Source: Terrimonas_A sp036262095 (GTDB lineage: Bacteria; Bacteroidota; Bacteroidia; Chitinophagales; Chitinophagaceae). From it: 64,000 nt of DNA. Made by a program: the position numbers and the translations under genes. Positions 1 through 8,461 of the stretch are shown here, piece after piece. The DNA is taken from assembly GCA_036262095.1 (NCBI GenBank), contig DATAJQ010000050.1, forward strand, positions 62,001 through 126,000, given 5' to 3'. Under the pieces are notes generated by a model. It was given only the letters and a program-made list of their open reading frames with translations. It was not told the DNA's origin and ran no database searches. How positions within the stretch are numbered: position 1 is the first letter of the stretch; the number at the start of each line of letters is the position of its first letter.

Positions 1-192
1 CAGAACACCATAGCCATCCAGTTCCGGCATCATGATATCGCAGATGATCAGGTCGGGTTTGCTTTCAATCGCTTTCATGACCCCAACCTTGCCATTTTCT
101 GCTTCAATCACCAGGTAGTTCGATAGCTCCAATATCTCGGCTGTATTACTTCGGATATCTGCATTGTCTTCAATTAACAGGATCTTCTTCAT
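1..192 (-). CDS. Response regulator receiver domain (partial, cut by window start)
   Basis: The first 64 residues of a CheY-like receiver are visible. It begins MKKILLIEDNADIR, with the acidic pair E9-D10, and carries the phospho-acceptor motif CDIMMPELDG before the window edge. The output domain, if any, lies outside. The ATG lies 23 bases inside the end of the upstream kinase gene, so the two are probably translationally coupled and the kinase is the likely phosphodonor. Function beyond phosphotransfer cannot be inferred. Confidence 0.9.
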   Translation of the reverse strand, partial: MKKILLIEDNADIRSNTAEILELSNYLVIEAENGKVGVMKAIESKPDLIICDIMMPELDGYGVL

Positions 193-1789
193 AAGTTGTA
201 TTTTGTTGATTGAACGAAAGTGTGAAAATGGTCCCCTGATGCAGTACGCTATCACATTTTATTGATCCATTCATCAGTTCGGCATATTTTGATACAATAT
301 GCAACCCAAGCCCTGTACCCTGAATATTGATCGCATTCCTGCCCCGGAAAAACCGCTCGGTCAGATGTTGCTGATCTTCCGGCGAAATACCTGTGCCATG
401 ATCCTCTACAGACAATTTGAGTAAGCCGTCTTCGTGAGAAGTGAGGACGTTGATGGAACCGGTCGGCGGAGAGAATTTACTGGCGTTGGAGATCAGGTTC
501 ATGATAATATGTCTAAAGAGGGAGATGTCCAGTATTACTTCGGCATCACCGGTATGCTCATACTGGATATATTGTTCCTTTTTTAAGCTGACCCTGATCT
601 CATCTATGGCAGACAGCATTAGTTTATAGATATCAAATTTCTGATACTTTACATGGATCTTTCCTTCTTCAATCTTTCCTACGCTCAGGAAATCGTTAAG
701 TATGTCCGTTAACATGTTTACCGACGAAACGATCCGCTGAATGTGTTTTTGTTGTTTTGTGCTGTCTGCTCCTGTAGTATACTGTTCCAGTAAATAGGCG
801 GACGACAGTACCGTGCTTAAAGGTGTGCGGAATTCGTGTGAGGCCATGGATACAAAACGTGATTTGAGTTCACTTAATTCTTTTTCTTTTTCCAATGATC
901 TGTAAAGTTCTTCCCTGGAAATTTCCAGTTGCCGGATGGCATATTTCAACTCCCTGGTTCTGAGTTCCACGATCTCCTCAAGTTCATCATTGAGTTTTTT
1001 AATTTCTACTTCGTTCTTCTTCCTGATAGTAATATCGCTGATAAATGCCACCACATAGGATTCGTCATTAAGCATATAATTAGTGAGACTGACTTCTACA
1101 GGAAATTCTTCTCCACTTTTCTTTACAGCGAATAAATCCATGCCAAGCCCCATCGGTCTGTTGTTTGGGTGATGCAGGTACTGGTTTCTATGCTCTTCGT
1201 GCTTGCTATGGAAGCGAGCAGGGATCAGCATTTCGATCTTCTTATTCAACACCTCCTTTTTTTCATAGCCAAAGAGCTTCAGCGCAGAAAGGTTAATGTC
1301 GATGATCTCCCCACGTTGATTGGTTTCAAGAATTCCCATGCTGGCATGTTCCAGCAGGGCCATAAAACGCTGTTTGTCCTGTGCGATCTTGAGTTCGCTT
1401 TGCTTCAACTGATCGATCTTGTCGATCACCACCATGAAATAATTTATATTGTTTTTTGAGAATGAACGGATCGAAGATTCTGCCCAGAAAGTATGGCCAT
1501 GTTTTGAAATATATTCAACCCTTTCCCTGAATATGCCACGGTCTTTGGCGGTCTTCAGCCGGGTTTGCCAGACACTGTTTGTTAAACTGTCTTTTCGAAG
1601 AATGCCAAGATCCTGCAGTTCCATATCCACATGACCGATCAATCCAAAAAGGGAAAGCCATGCCTGGTTGCAAAACACAATCCGGCCATCTGGTTCACTG
1701 ATGACAGCAGCGCCTTCCTGCAGGCTATTACACACGGCTTCCAGGAAGTCATTTTTAGTATCATGCACAGATGAGTGGTGCGGCTTCAT
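170..1789 (-). CDS. PAS-PAS sensor histidine kinase
   Basis: A 539-residue sensor kinase without obvious membrane segments, so probably cytoplasmic. Two PAS domains occupy about residues 15-130 and 140-260, followed by a coiled coil (about 262-310). The HisKA H-box is MASHEFRTPL with phospho-acceptor His318. The HATPase domain has an N-box (NLISNASKFSP), a G1 box (DHGTGIS) and a G2 box (GTGLGLHIV). It should autophosphorylate and hand phosphate to the receiver protein whose start codon overlaps its 3' end. The PAS ligand is unknown. It is divergent from the BON gene with 476 bases between, so it may control the stress-type genes that follow; that is inference from position only. Confidence 0.92.
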   Translation of the reverse strand: MKPHHSSVHDTKNDFLEAVCNSLQEGAAVISEPDGRIVFCNQAWLSLFGLIGHVDMELQDLGILRKDSLTNSVWQTRLKTAKDRGIFRERVEYISKHGHTFWAESSIRSFSKNNINYFMVVIDKIDQLKQSELKIAQDKQRFMALLEHASMGILETNQRGEIIDINLSALKLFGYEKKEVLNKKIEMLIPARFHSKHEEHRNQYLHHPNNRPMGLGMDLFAVKKSGEEFPVEVSLTNYMLNDESYVVAFISDITIRKKNEVEIKKLNDELEEIVELRTRELKYAIRQLEISREELYRSLEKEKELSELKSRFVSMASHEFRTPLSTVLSSAYLLEQYTTGADSTKQQKHIQRIVSSVNMLTDILNDFLSVGKIEEGKIHVKYQKFDIYKLMLSAIDEIRVSLKKEQYIQYEHTGDAEVILDISLFRHIIMNLISNASKFSPPTGSINVLTSHEDGLLKLSVEDHGTGISPEDQQHLTERFFRGRNAINIQGTGLGLHIVSKYAELMNGSIKCDSVLHQGTIFTLSFNQQNTTYEEDPVN

Positions 1790-2265
1790 GCTAACATGAT
1801 GTTTGATAGTTATCCGTCTACTGATCTGCTTTAAACAATAATCTTATTACTATAGACCCGCAATAGGAAAGCGGAGCGAATAGAAATACATCCATGGGAT
1901 GGAAACAAAAGTTTTGAAAGGGCCGGACCAATGCGCTGCTGCAAAATCTTAAGCAAGACGCATGTTTCAAATGATATAACTCATTAAGCGCGTTGATTAC
2001 AGTCAGCCAGGAACTTACTCGTAGCAGTAAAGGGGCTGGAGATGTCTGAATGATATTGCATTGTAAAGTTAATAGTTTCGGGGAAAAAAGGGAATAGGCG
2101 GAAGGGATTTGTGGCTCAGCAATCTGGAAAGGTCATCCGGCTACTGTTTTTCTATCACTGCTGATCACCCTCATGGTCAGCGCTGACCTGTTTCATTGCT
2201 CTGAAGGGCGACAAGTAAGTTTCTTTGACATGTAATTTTTTTTATTTCATTTAAATACATGTTAT
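1790..2265. other. Intergenic region between kinase and BON gene
   Basis: No convincing coding sequence. The visible structures are a perfect 14-bp palindrome, GGTCAGCGCTGACC, at 2175-2188, and two copies of the self-complementary hexamer ACATGT at 2228-2233 and 2257-2262 flanking an AT-rich stretch just before the BON start codon. No clean TTG/TAnnTTTG promoter could be placed; TAGTTTCG around 2072-2079 is a weak -7 candidate. Confidence 0.5.
2175..2188. promoter_or_regulatory. Perfect 14-bp palindrome, possible operator
   Basis: GGTCAGCGCTGACC is exactly self-complementary and lies 77 bases before the BON-domain gene start. A dimeric regulator could bind here, but there is no known match and no regulator gene nearby apart from the two-component pair. 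Confidence 0.3.
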
Positions 2266-2940
2266 ATGAAAAGTGATGCAATGATTCAAAAAGAAGTGCA
2301 GGATGAGCTGAAATGGCAACCTCTACTGAATGCAACAGAGATTGGTGTGGCAGTAAGGAACGGGGTAGTGACACTATCGGGTCAGGTGGATAGCTATACC
2401 AAAAAACTGGCGGCTGAAAAAGCTGCCAAGCGGATCGGTGGCGTAAAAGCCGTTGCAGAGGATATCAAGGTGGTTTATTACGGAAGCCGGGTTAAGACAG
2501 ACGCGGAAATTGCTGAAGCTGTTGTCAATGCATTAAAATGGCACTCAGCAGTCCAGGAAGAAAAGATCAAGATAAAAGTGGATGATGGCGTAGTAACACT
2601 CGATGGAGAAGTTGATTGGGACTATCAGCGTACAAATGCAAAGGCTGCCATTGAAAACCTGACTGGTGTAAAACTGGTGGTGAACCTGATCGGCGTAAAA
2701 CCCAAAGTCAAGCCGTCGGATGTAACCCGGGGCATCAAAGATGCTTTGTTAAGAAGCGCCAATTCCGATGCAGGCAAGATCAGGGTGGATGTAATAGGTT
2801 CAAAAGTTATCCTAAACGGTACTGTCCGTTCTTTCGCAGAAAAAGAAGACGCGGAAACCGCTGCATGGGCAGCTCCTGGCGTTATGACCCTGGAGAGTAA
2901 CCTGGTAGTGGCAGAACCGGAATTTTCGATGATTGACTAA
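2266..2940 (+). CDS. Triple BON-domain protein
   Basis: A 224-residue protein made of three consecutive BON domains (about residues 1-70, 75-145 and 150-220), each with the conserved VVTLSG/VVTLDG-type strand and central glycine (VVTLSGQV, VVTLDGEV, KVILNGTV). BON domains bind phospholipid surfaces and occur in osmotic-stress proteins such as OsmY. Unlike OsmY there is no signal peptide, so this protein is probably cytoplasmic. The start MKSDAMIQKEV is preferred over the internal ATG five codons later because it completes the first BON helix. The next gene encodes an Hsp20-like protein, and a terminator separates them, so they are not one transcript. The family assignment is firm and the role is inferred. 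Confidence 0.88.
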   Translation: MKSDAMIQKEVQDELKWQPLLNATEIGVAVRNGVVTLSGQVDSYTKKLAAEKAAKRIGGVKAVAEDIKVVYYGSRVKTDAEIAEAVVNALKWHSAVQEEKIKIKVDDGVVTLDGEVDWDYQRTNAKAAIENLTGVKLVVNLIGVKPKVKPSDVTRGIKDALLRSANSDAGKIRVDVIGSKVILNGTVRSFAEKEDAETAAWAAPGVMTLESNLVVAEPEFSMID

Positions 2941-2965
2941 GGATGCTGACAACCAGATGGCCGGC

Positions 2966-3007
2966 TGACCGGGATCAGTGATCAGGGTTATGCCGGTCAT
3001 TTTTTTT
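2966..3007 (+). terminator. Intrinsic terminator after BON gene
   Basis: A 7-bp stem, TGACCGG pairing with CCGGTCA, with a 20-base loop is followed directly by eight T residues. It lies 26 bases after the BON stop codon. Confidence 0.6.
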
Positions 3008-3044
3008 AGGCAATCCGAGCTTTAATTTCAAACAAACTCATTTT

Positions 3045-3479
3045 ATGATCACATCGGCATCATTCAATAATTGCACTTCTTATCCAGGCTGGTATACGCC
3101 ATCTTCTGAAGTAAAGAATATGTTGGGCAAACTAGATCATGTCCGTAGAGATAAACGCAATAGGTTGCCGGTAAAGCTCAATGAATTCGAACATCATTAC
3201 AAGATTGTGGCGCCGGTTTCATGGGCTTCAAAAAGCGATATTGTTGTTTACGTTCATCAGGGGTTATTAATGATCGCTGTGAGGAAACGGATAGATCCTA
3301 AAAACAGCAAGCGGGATGCGGAACCTCACTCCGGTTATTTTCTGGGAGTTATTTCACTGCCGCGGAACGCTGACGTGGAGTTCTCTTCAGCTGAGTGCAA
3401 ACAGGGGCGTCTGGAGATTTGTTTATCCAAAATGGCAAGCCAGCGGGGTAGTGTAGATCATCAGATTATTGTTTATTGA
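3045..3479 (+). CDS. Divergent Hsp20/alpha-crystallin-like protein
   Basis: A 144-residue protein. The region from about residue 45 follows the alpha-crystallin pattern: PVKLNEFEHHYKIVAPV (strands 2-3), then DIVVYVHQGLLMIAVRK, a charged loop, GYFLGVISLPRNADVEFSSA, and GRLEICLSK in place of the usual GVLTITLPK. The order and spacing fit a small heat-shock chaperone that holds unfolding proteins, but the canonical A-x-x-x-n-G-v-L motif is weakened and the C-terminal I-x-I anchor appears as IIVY. The N-terminal segment with Cys and Trp is unusual. The start may instead be the ATG at 3120. It lies between stress-type genes, which supports but does not prove the call. Confidence 0.6.
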   Translation: MITSASFNNCTSYPGWYTPSSEVKNMLGKLDHVRRDKRNRLPVKLNEFEHHYKIVAPVSWASKSDIVVYVHQGLLMIAVRKRIDPKNSKRDAEPHSGYFLGVISLPRNADVEFSSAECKQGRLEICLSKMASQRGSVDHQIIVY

Positions 3480-3528
3480 AATACATCCTTGATTATTGCT
3501 TTGACAAATAATTACAACGCTATCCTGT

Positions 3529-4566
3529 ATGTCATCAGCTTCAGTTGGGAGAACAATGCAAGGAATGCTATTGAACAAAATCAATGGTGAATTAACATGG
3601 TCAACCCTTCCGGTTCCAACACCATTACCTGGTCAGGTATTGATCAGGGTAATGGCCTGCGGGATATGCAGAACGGATTTGCATATCATTGACGGCGAAC
3701 TTACATCGCCGAAACTGCCGCTTATACCGGGACACGAGGTGATCGGTACAGTTGTATCTGCAGGTGATAAAACATCCGGTCTTCATGAAGGAGATGTAGT
3801 AGGTGTACCATGGCTGGGGTATGCCTGTGGAGAGTGCCGGTATTGTTTAAGGGGACAGGAGAATCTTTGCAATCGTGCAATCTTTACTGGATATACAATG
3901 AACGGTGGATTTGCGGAGTTTATGGTCGCGTTCAGCGATTTCTGTATAAAACTTCCTGCACAATTTGCATTTGCACAATATGCACCTTTCCTGTGTGCAG
4001 GATTAATTGGCTACCGGTCTTACCGGTTTATTCCGGCAGGATTTTCAAAAATAGGTTTGTATGGATTTGGCGCAGCAGCCCACATCATTGCGCAACTGGC
4101 CGTGATGCAGGGCAAAAAGATCTATGCTTTTACCCGTAAGGGAGATGATGCCGCGGGAAAGTTTGCTTTGTCGCTGGGCGCAGCATGGGCCGGCGGGTCA
4201 GATGAATCTTCGCCGGAAAAACTGGATGCCGCCATCATCTTTGCACCGGCAGGGGAGCTTATACCAAAAGCGTTGAGTGACTGTGATAGGGGAGGTATTG
4301 TTGTGTGTGGTGGCATTCACATGTCTGATATTCCTTCGTTTCCCTATTCTATATTGTGGGAGGAAAGGCAGGTCCGCTCTGTTGCTAATCTGACACGAAA
4401 AGATGCTGAAGAATTTATGGCTGCCGCTGCTGTGCATACGCCTCATACCTCTGTAGAACTGTTCCCTCTGGAGCAGGCTAATAGTGCGATCAGAAAGTTC
4501 CGGGAAGGGAAGATCACGGGGGCTGCGGTGCTTGTAATGCCTCCCGGAAACGTTCGGTCAACGTGA
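3529..4566 (+). CDS. Zinc-dependent alcohol dehydrogenase family protein
   Basis: A 345-residue medium-chain dehydrogenase. Catalytic zinc ligands are Cys47 (CGICRTDLH) and His69 (GHEVIG). The structural zinc site is C100, C103, C106 and C114 (CGECRYC...C). The nucleotide-binding glycine motif is GFGAAA around residue 183. It should interconvert alcohols and aldehydes with NAD(P)H in the cytoplasm; the substrate is not determinable. The length is typical for the AdhA/AdhP group. It lies 49 bases after the Hsp20-like gene on the same strand and is convergent with the aldolase. Confidence 0.9.
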   Translation: MSSASVGRTMQGMLLNKINGELTWSTLPVPTPLPGQVLIRVMACGICRTDLHIIDGELTSPKLPLIPGHEVIGTVVSAGDKTSGLHEGDVVGVPWLGYACGECRYCLRGQENLCNRAIFTGYTMNGGFAEFMVAFSDFCIKLPAQFAFAQYAPFLCAGLIGYRSYRFIPAGFSKIGLYGFGAAAHIIAQLAVMQGKKIYAFTRKGDDAAGKFALSLGAAWAGGSDESSPEKLDAAIIFAPAGELIPKALSDCDRGGIVVCGGIHMSDIPSFPYSILWEERQVRSVANLTRKDAEEFMAAAAVHTPHTSVELFPLEQANSAIRKFREGKITGAAVLVMPPGNVRST

Positions 4567-4657
4567 TCTTCATCAGCAACGAGCTATATGGGATCACTTT
4601 TGTTTATGAACGCAGGAGCAGTTTGATCAGAAGAACGCGTATAAGGGAAGGATTGCC

Positions 4658-5731
4658 TTATGCAATAGTAATATCCCTGTTCAGGTAAACGTCCTGTATG
4701 TCATGCAACAAAGAAATCCCATCAGGCATTGAGCATTGAAATGCTTTTCTTCCGGCAATCAGCCCCATGCCGCCAGCCCGTTTATTAATGATCGCAGTGA
4801 GAACCGCCTCTTTGCGGTCAGTTTCGCCCTTTGATGCTCCACCTGAATTGATGAGCCCGATGCGCCCCATATAACAGTTCAGCACCTGGTAACGGCAAAG
4901 GTCGATAGGATGGGGGGATGAAAGCTGCGTGTACATCCGTTCATCCATTTTGCCATAGGGGTGGTTCCCTGCATTCAGCGCTTTATATCCACCGTTATTC
5001 TCCGGAAGTTTCTGTTTGATAATATCAGCCTGAATTGTAGCACCAAGATAATTTGCCTGACCAGTGAGGTCTGCAGACAGGTGCATATCTTTGTCCGATT
5101 GTTTAAAGGTTTTGTTGCGCAGATAACACCAGAGAATGGTTGCCATGCCTAATGAATGCGCTTCTTCAAACATCCGGCTGACCTCTTCGATCTGCCGGGA
5201 TGATTCTTCTGATCCGAAGTAAATAGTCGCGCCTACTGCTATGGCTCCCAGGTTCCATGCTTCACGGGCAGTACCAAACATGATCTGATCAGACTTGTTA
5301 GGGTAAGTAAGCAGCTCATTGTGATTGAGCTTTACAATAAATGGGATCTTATAGGCATATTTTCTTGACAGCATGGCAAGATTACCAATCGTACTGGCCA
5401 CACCGTTACAGCCTCCTTCAATAGCGAGTTGTACAAGCTTTTCCGGATCGAAATAATCAGGATTTGCAGCGAATGATGCGCCTGCACTATGCTCCACTCC
5501 CTGATCAACAGGCAAAATGGATAAATAACCGGAACCCGAAAGCCGGCCATGATTAAAGAGCGTAGCAAGGCTACGGAGTGTCTGGACATTGCGGTTAGTG
5601 TGGCTGTAAATATCAGAAATCATCTCCGGTGATGGCAGATGCAGTTTGTCTTTTGCAACGGTTGTACAACGATGGGTCAACAGATCTTCATTTTCAGGAC
5701 CTATCAATTCCATCAGATCAGTGGTTGTCAT
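4658..5731 (-). CDS. fbaB: Class I fructose-bisphosphate aldolase (DhnA/FbaB type)
   Basis: A 357-residue DhnA-family aldolase that cleaves fructose 1,6-bisphosphate to glyceraldehyde 3-phosphate and dihydroxyacetone phosphate through a Schiff base. Recognisable segments are LPVDQGVEHSAGASFAANP, ADIIKQKLPENNGGYKALN with probable Schiff-base Lys239, CYMGRIGLINSGGASKGETD and the C-terminus DVYLNRDITIA, all close to E. coli FbaB. It lies 20 bases upstream of the MCE-domain gene stop, on the same strand as the Mla genes, so it may be transcribed with them although the function is unrelated. Confidence 0.93.
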   Translation of the reverse strand: MTTTDLMELIGPENEDLLTHRCTTVAKDKLHLPSPEMISDIYSHTNRNVQTLRSLATLFNHGRLSGSGYLSILPVDQGVEHSAGASFAANPDYFDPEKLVQLAIEGGCNGVASTIGNLAMLSRKYAYKIPFIVKLNHNELLTYPNKSDQIMFGTAREAWNLGAIAVGATIYFGSEESSRQIEEVSRMFEEAHSLGMATILWCYLRNKTFKQSDKDMHLSADLTGQANYLGATIQADIIKQKLPENNGGYKALNAGNHPYGKMDERMYTQLSSPHPIDLCRYQVLNCYMGRIGLINSGGASKGETDRKEAVLTAIINKRAGGMGLIAGRKAFQCSMPDGISLLHDIQDVYLNRDITIA

Positions 5732-5751
5732 ATAGTGAAGTTTTAAAAGAT

Positions 5752-6750
5752 TCAGTCTTTAACAGTAGTTTTTGACTTGCGTTCCTGTTTTTCCAGTTTC
5801 CGGAAGTATCCACGAAAAAGAAAATTATGCTTTAATGCTTCCATGTTCTGATTAAATCCATCGGTAGCTTTTTCAATATTGCTCATGCTTTGCCTGAAAT
5901 GTGCGGCGGTTGAACTGTCGTTTAGTAAGGTATGCAAGGTGCCCTGCTGATTCTTCAGTTGATGATCGATATAAGTAAGCGTTACGTTCGCTTTTTGAGT
6001 CAGTGATCTTGTTTGATCAGCGGCTTCATTGATGGCTGTAATAGCTGCTTTAAGATTTCCGGTTATTGCCGAATCTGTCAACAATGCGCCTACAGGGCCT
6101 TTGCCCGTTTTTATATTGGATATTATTGAATTAAGTTGATTTGTCAGTTCATTTGCCCGGGCTGTGGCCCGCTGGATGTTGGCAGCAGAAGACCTGAGGT
6201 TTGCAGGTATCGATTCATCATTGATCAGTTGCCACAAGCCATTGCTTCCGTTGACACGCTCAACCGTAGTCTTCAATTGCGAGGCAATCGCCGCCACATC
6301 ATTATTCGTCCTGGAGAGGGTCTGCAGCATCTCTTCCGTATTAACGTTTCTTTTTGACTGAAGCAGGTCGCCTTCTTCGGCAAGCGGCGCCATTCCAGGG
6401 CCTGGAACGATATTGACAACCTTATTGCCGACCAACCCTTCTGTGCCGATCGATACTACTGCATTGCGCCGGATAATTGTTTTCATATCCTTATCGATCA
6501 GCATTGAGATCTCTATCACTGTATCGGAAAGAAAACTGATACGTTTTACCGATCCTGCCTGTATGCCGGATACACGTACATTGTTACCGGCAACAAGGCC
6601 ATTCACATTTTCAAATCTCGCTTTCAGCAGGTAGGTCTTTCCAAAGAGATGTTGATTTTTGCCGATCATATATAGCATGATGACAAGAAAAAGCAGTCCT
6701 GCAAAAAGAAAGATGCCAAGTTTAATATTGTTGGTTGTTTTGTCTGCCAT
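5752..6750 (-). CDS. mlaD: MlaD-family MCE-domain protein
   Basis: A 332-residue protein with one N-terminal membrane helix (about residues 10-30, LGIFLFAGLLFLVIMLYMIG) and one MCE domain (about 38-120, including VNGLVAGNNVRVSGIQAGSV). A long helical, Asn/Thr-rich tail follows. MCE proteins form a periplasmic ring that binds lipid as the substrate-handling part of Mla-type ABC transporters. It is encoded 6 bases after the ATPase gene and follows the permease, completing an E-F-D operon. The tail is longer than in E. coli MlaD, as in other Bacteroidota. MlaB- and MlaC-like genes are absent from the window. Confidence 0.88.
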   Translation of the reverse strand: MADKTTNNIKLGIFLFAGLLFLVIMLYMIGKNQHLFGKTYLLKARFENVNGLVAGNNVRVSGIQAGSVKRISFLSDTVIEISMLIDKDMKTIIRRNAVVSIGTEGLVGNKVVNIVPGPGMAPLAEEGDLLQSKRNVNTEEMLQTLSRTNNDVAAIASQLKTTVERVNGSNGLWQLINDESIPANLRSSAANIQRATARANELTNQLNSIISNIKTGKGPVGALLTDSAITGNLKAAITAINEAADQTRSLTQKANVTLTYIDHQLKNQQGTLHTLLNDSSTAAHFRQSMSNIEKATDGFNQNMEALKHNFLFRGYFRKLEKQERKSKTTVKD

Positions 6751-6756
6751 TGTTGT

Positions 6757-7533
6757 TTATTCAAAGAATTGTCTGACTTTAGGATCTTTATTCCCGAGCA
6801 GTTCATCATATTTCGCGTCTGCATAGCATTTTCCGTCAATCAATATCACCACCCGGTTCCCGGCCATCTTAACACAGTTCATGTCATGCGAGATGATGAG
6901 AGAAGTGGTTTGATAAGCTTTTTGTATATCGATCATTAATTGAATGATCTCTTTGCCGGTGATCGGATCGAGGCCCGTGGTCGGTTCATCATACAAGATG
7001 ATCTCCGGTTTGAGGATCAGTGTACGCGCAAGGGCAATGCGTTTGCGCATTCCCCCTGAAAGTTCAGCCGGCATCATATCAATGGTATGCTCTAGTCCTA
7101 CACTGGCAAGAGCATTGGTTACCCGTTCGTGGGCAATCTCTTTTGTTAATCTGATCCAATGCCTGCGAAGCGGAAATTCGAGATTTTCCCTTACAGTCAT
7201 CGAGTCATATAAGGCATTACTTTGAAAAAGAAACCCAACCTTTGCGCGTACCAGGTCCATTTCTTCATGGGTCAGGTGCGTCACGCTTTTGCCGAGCAAT
7301 TCTATTTCCCCTTTATCCGGTTGCAATAAACCAATGATGCATTTGATCAGTACTGATTTTCCGGAACCTGATTTTCCAAGTACCACTACAGCATCACCTT
7401 TAGTTACTTGCAGGTTGAAGTCTTCCAGCACTTTGTTTTCGCCGAAAGATTTGAAAAGATGACGGACGGCCAGAACCGTGTCTGCTTGCCGTACCTGGCT
7501 TTCATTTCCGTTGTATAATAATGCGGTTTGCAT
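6757..7533 (-). CDS. mlaF: ABC transporter ATP-binding protein, MlaF type
   Basis: A 258-residue ATPase. The Walker A motif is GKSGSGKS (residues 53-60), the signature is LSGGMRKR and Walker B is IILYDEPTTGLDP, followed by the H-loop SHDMNCV. SGGMRKR and the partner permease mark it as the MlaF/Ttg2A subfamily, which powers phospholipid movement between inner and outer membrane. It starts 2 bases after the permease stop and ends 6 bases before the MCE gene, so the three are co-translated. Confidence 0.92.
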   Translation of the reverse strand: MQTALLYNGNESQVRQADTVLAVRHLFKSFGENKVLEDFNLQVTKGDAVVVLGKSGSGKSVLIKCIIGLLQPDKGEIELLGKSVTHLTHEEMDLVRAKVGFLFQSNALYDSMTVRENLEFPLRRHWIRLTKEIAHERVTNALASVGLEHTIDMMPAELSGGMRKRIALARTLILKPEIILYDEPTTGLDPITGKEIIQLMIDIQKAYQTTSLIISHDMNCVKMAGNRVVILIDGKCYADAKYDELLGNKDPKVRQFFE

Positions 7534-7535
7534 GT

Positions 7536-8306
7536 TTAATTCAGGTTCAGTACATCGGTGATTTGTACGGCCACCAGATCGATGATAAAGATCAATACAG
7601 AAGAAACAACAACGGCAGAGTTGGCGGATTGGCCAACACCTTCCGTTCCTTTACTGCTGTTGTACCCTTTGTAGCAACCAACAATAGCTACAGAGAAACC
7701 GAAGAAAAAACTTTTGATAAAAGCAGGCAATACATCGCCGAATAGGAGATTGTCAAAGATTTGGGTCCAGAAAAGGTGAAAGCTGGTGGCTCCATGGATG
7801 TTTACTCCAATATAAGAACCAAACAGGGAGATAGCATCCCCCAGCATTACCAGCACCGGCAACATCAGCGTCGCGGCAAGTACCCTTGTAACGACGAGGT
7901 ATTTAAAGGGGTTCGTGCCACTGACTTCCATCGCATCGATCTGCTCTGTTACTTTCATGGAGCCAAGTTCAGCGCCAATGCTGCTGCCGATCTTACCCGC
8001 GAAGATCAGCGCGGTGATTACCGGTCCGATCTCCCGTACGATAGCAATGCCAACAATCGCCGGCAGCTGCGATTCCACACCATAATCGATCATGGACGGC
8101 CGTAGTTGCATGGTTAATACCAATCCCATAATAAAGGCCGTCAGCCCGACAAGAGGCAGTGACCTGTAGCCGATCAGAAAACACTGGCGGATAAATTCTC
8201 CCGCTTCAAATCGCGGCTTTACCCATTGCCTGAAAAAGTGCCCCGTAAACCGGCCGGCATCACCGGCTTCTGCCAGAAAAACCTGTATTGGCCATTGCTT
8301 TTTCAT
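7536..8306 (-). CDS. mlaE: MlaE-family ABC transporter permease
   Basis: A 256-residue integral membrane protein from the start MKKQWPIQVF. The MlaE core is visible: EFIRQCFLIGYRSLPLVGL, IVREIGPVITALIFAGKIGSSIGAEL and EQIDAMEVSGTNPFKYLV. It forms the membrane channel with the adjacent ATPase and MCE protein. The frame stays open up to an ATG at 8432, but that would run into the divergent universal stress gene and add 42 residues with no MlaE similarity, so the downstream start is preferred. Confidence 0.85.
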   Translation of the reverse strand: MKKQWPIQVFLAEAGDAGRFTGHFFRQWVKPRFEAGEFIRQCFLIGYRSLPLVGLTAFIMGLVLTMQLRPSMIDYGVESQLPAIVGIAIVREIGPVITALIFAGKIGSSIGAELGSMKVTEQIDAMEVSGTNPFKYLVVTRVLAATLMLPVLVMLGDAISLFGSYIGVNIHGATSFHLFWTQIFDNLLFGDVLPAFIKSFFFGFSVAIVGCYKGYNSSKGTEGVGQSANSAVVVSSVLIFIIDLVAVQITDVLNLN

Positions 8307-8461
8307 TGAGATCAAATTTGCGGTATAAATCCTGGTAAGAAGATGAATGCCGTCACTGCCTAAACTGATATTGATCACCTGCTGACGACCTTCAATGCCT
8401 GGTGTGACAGTTGTCATTCCTGCGTGAGGCAATGAGTTCTATTTTGATGAAAATTTTTTTT

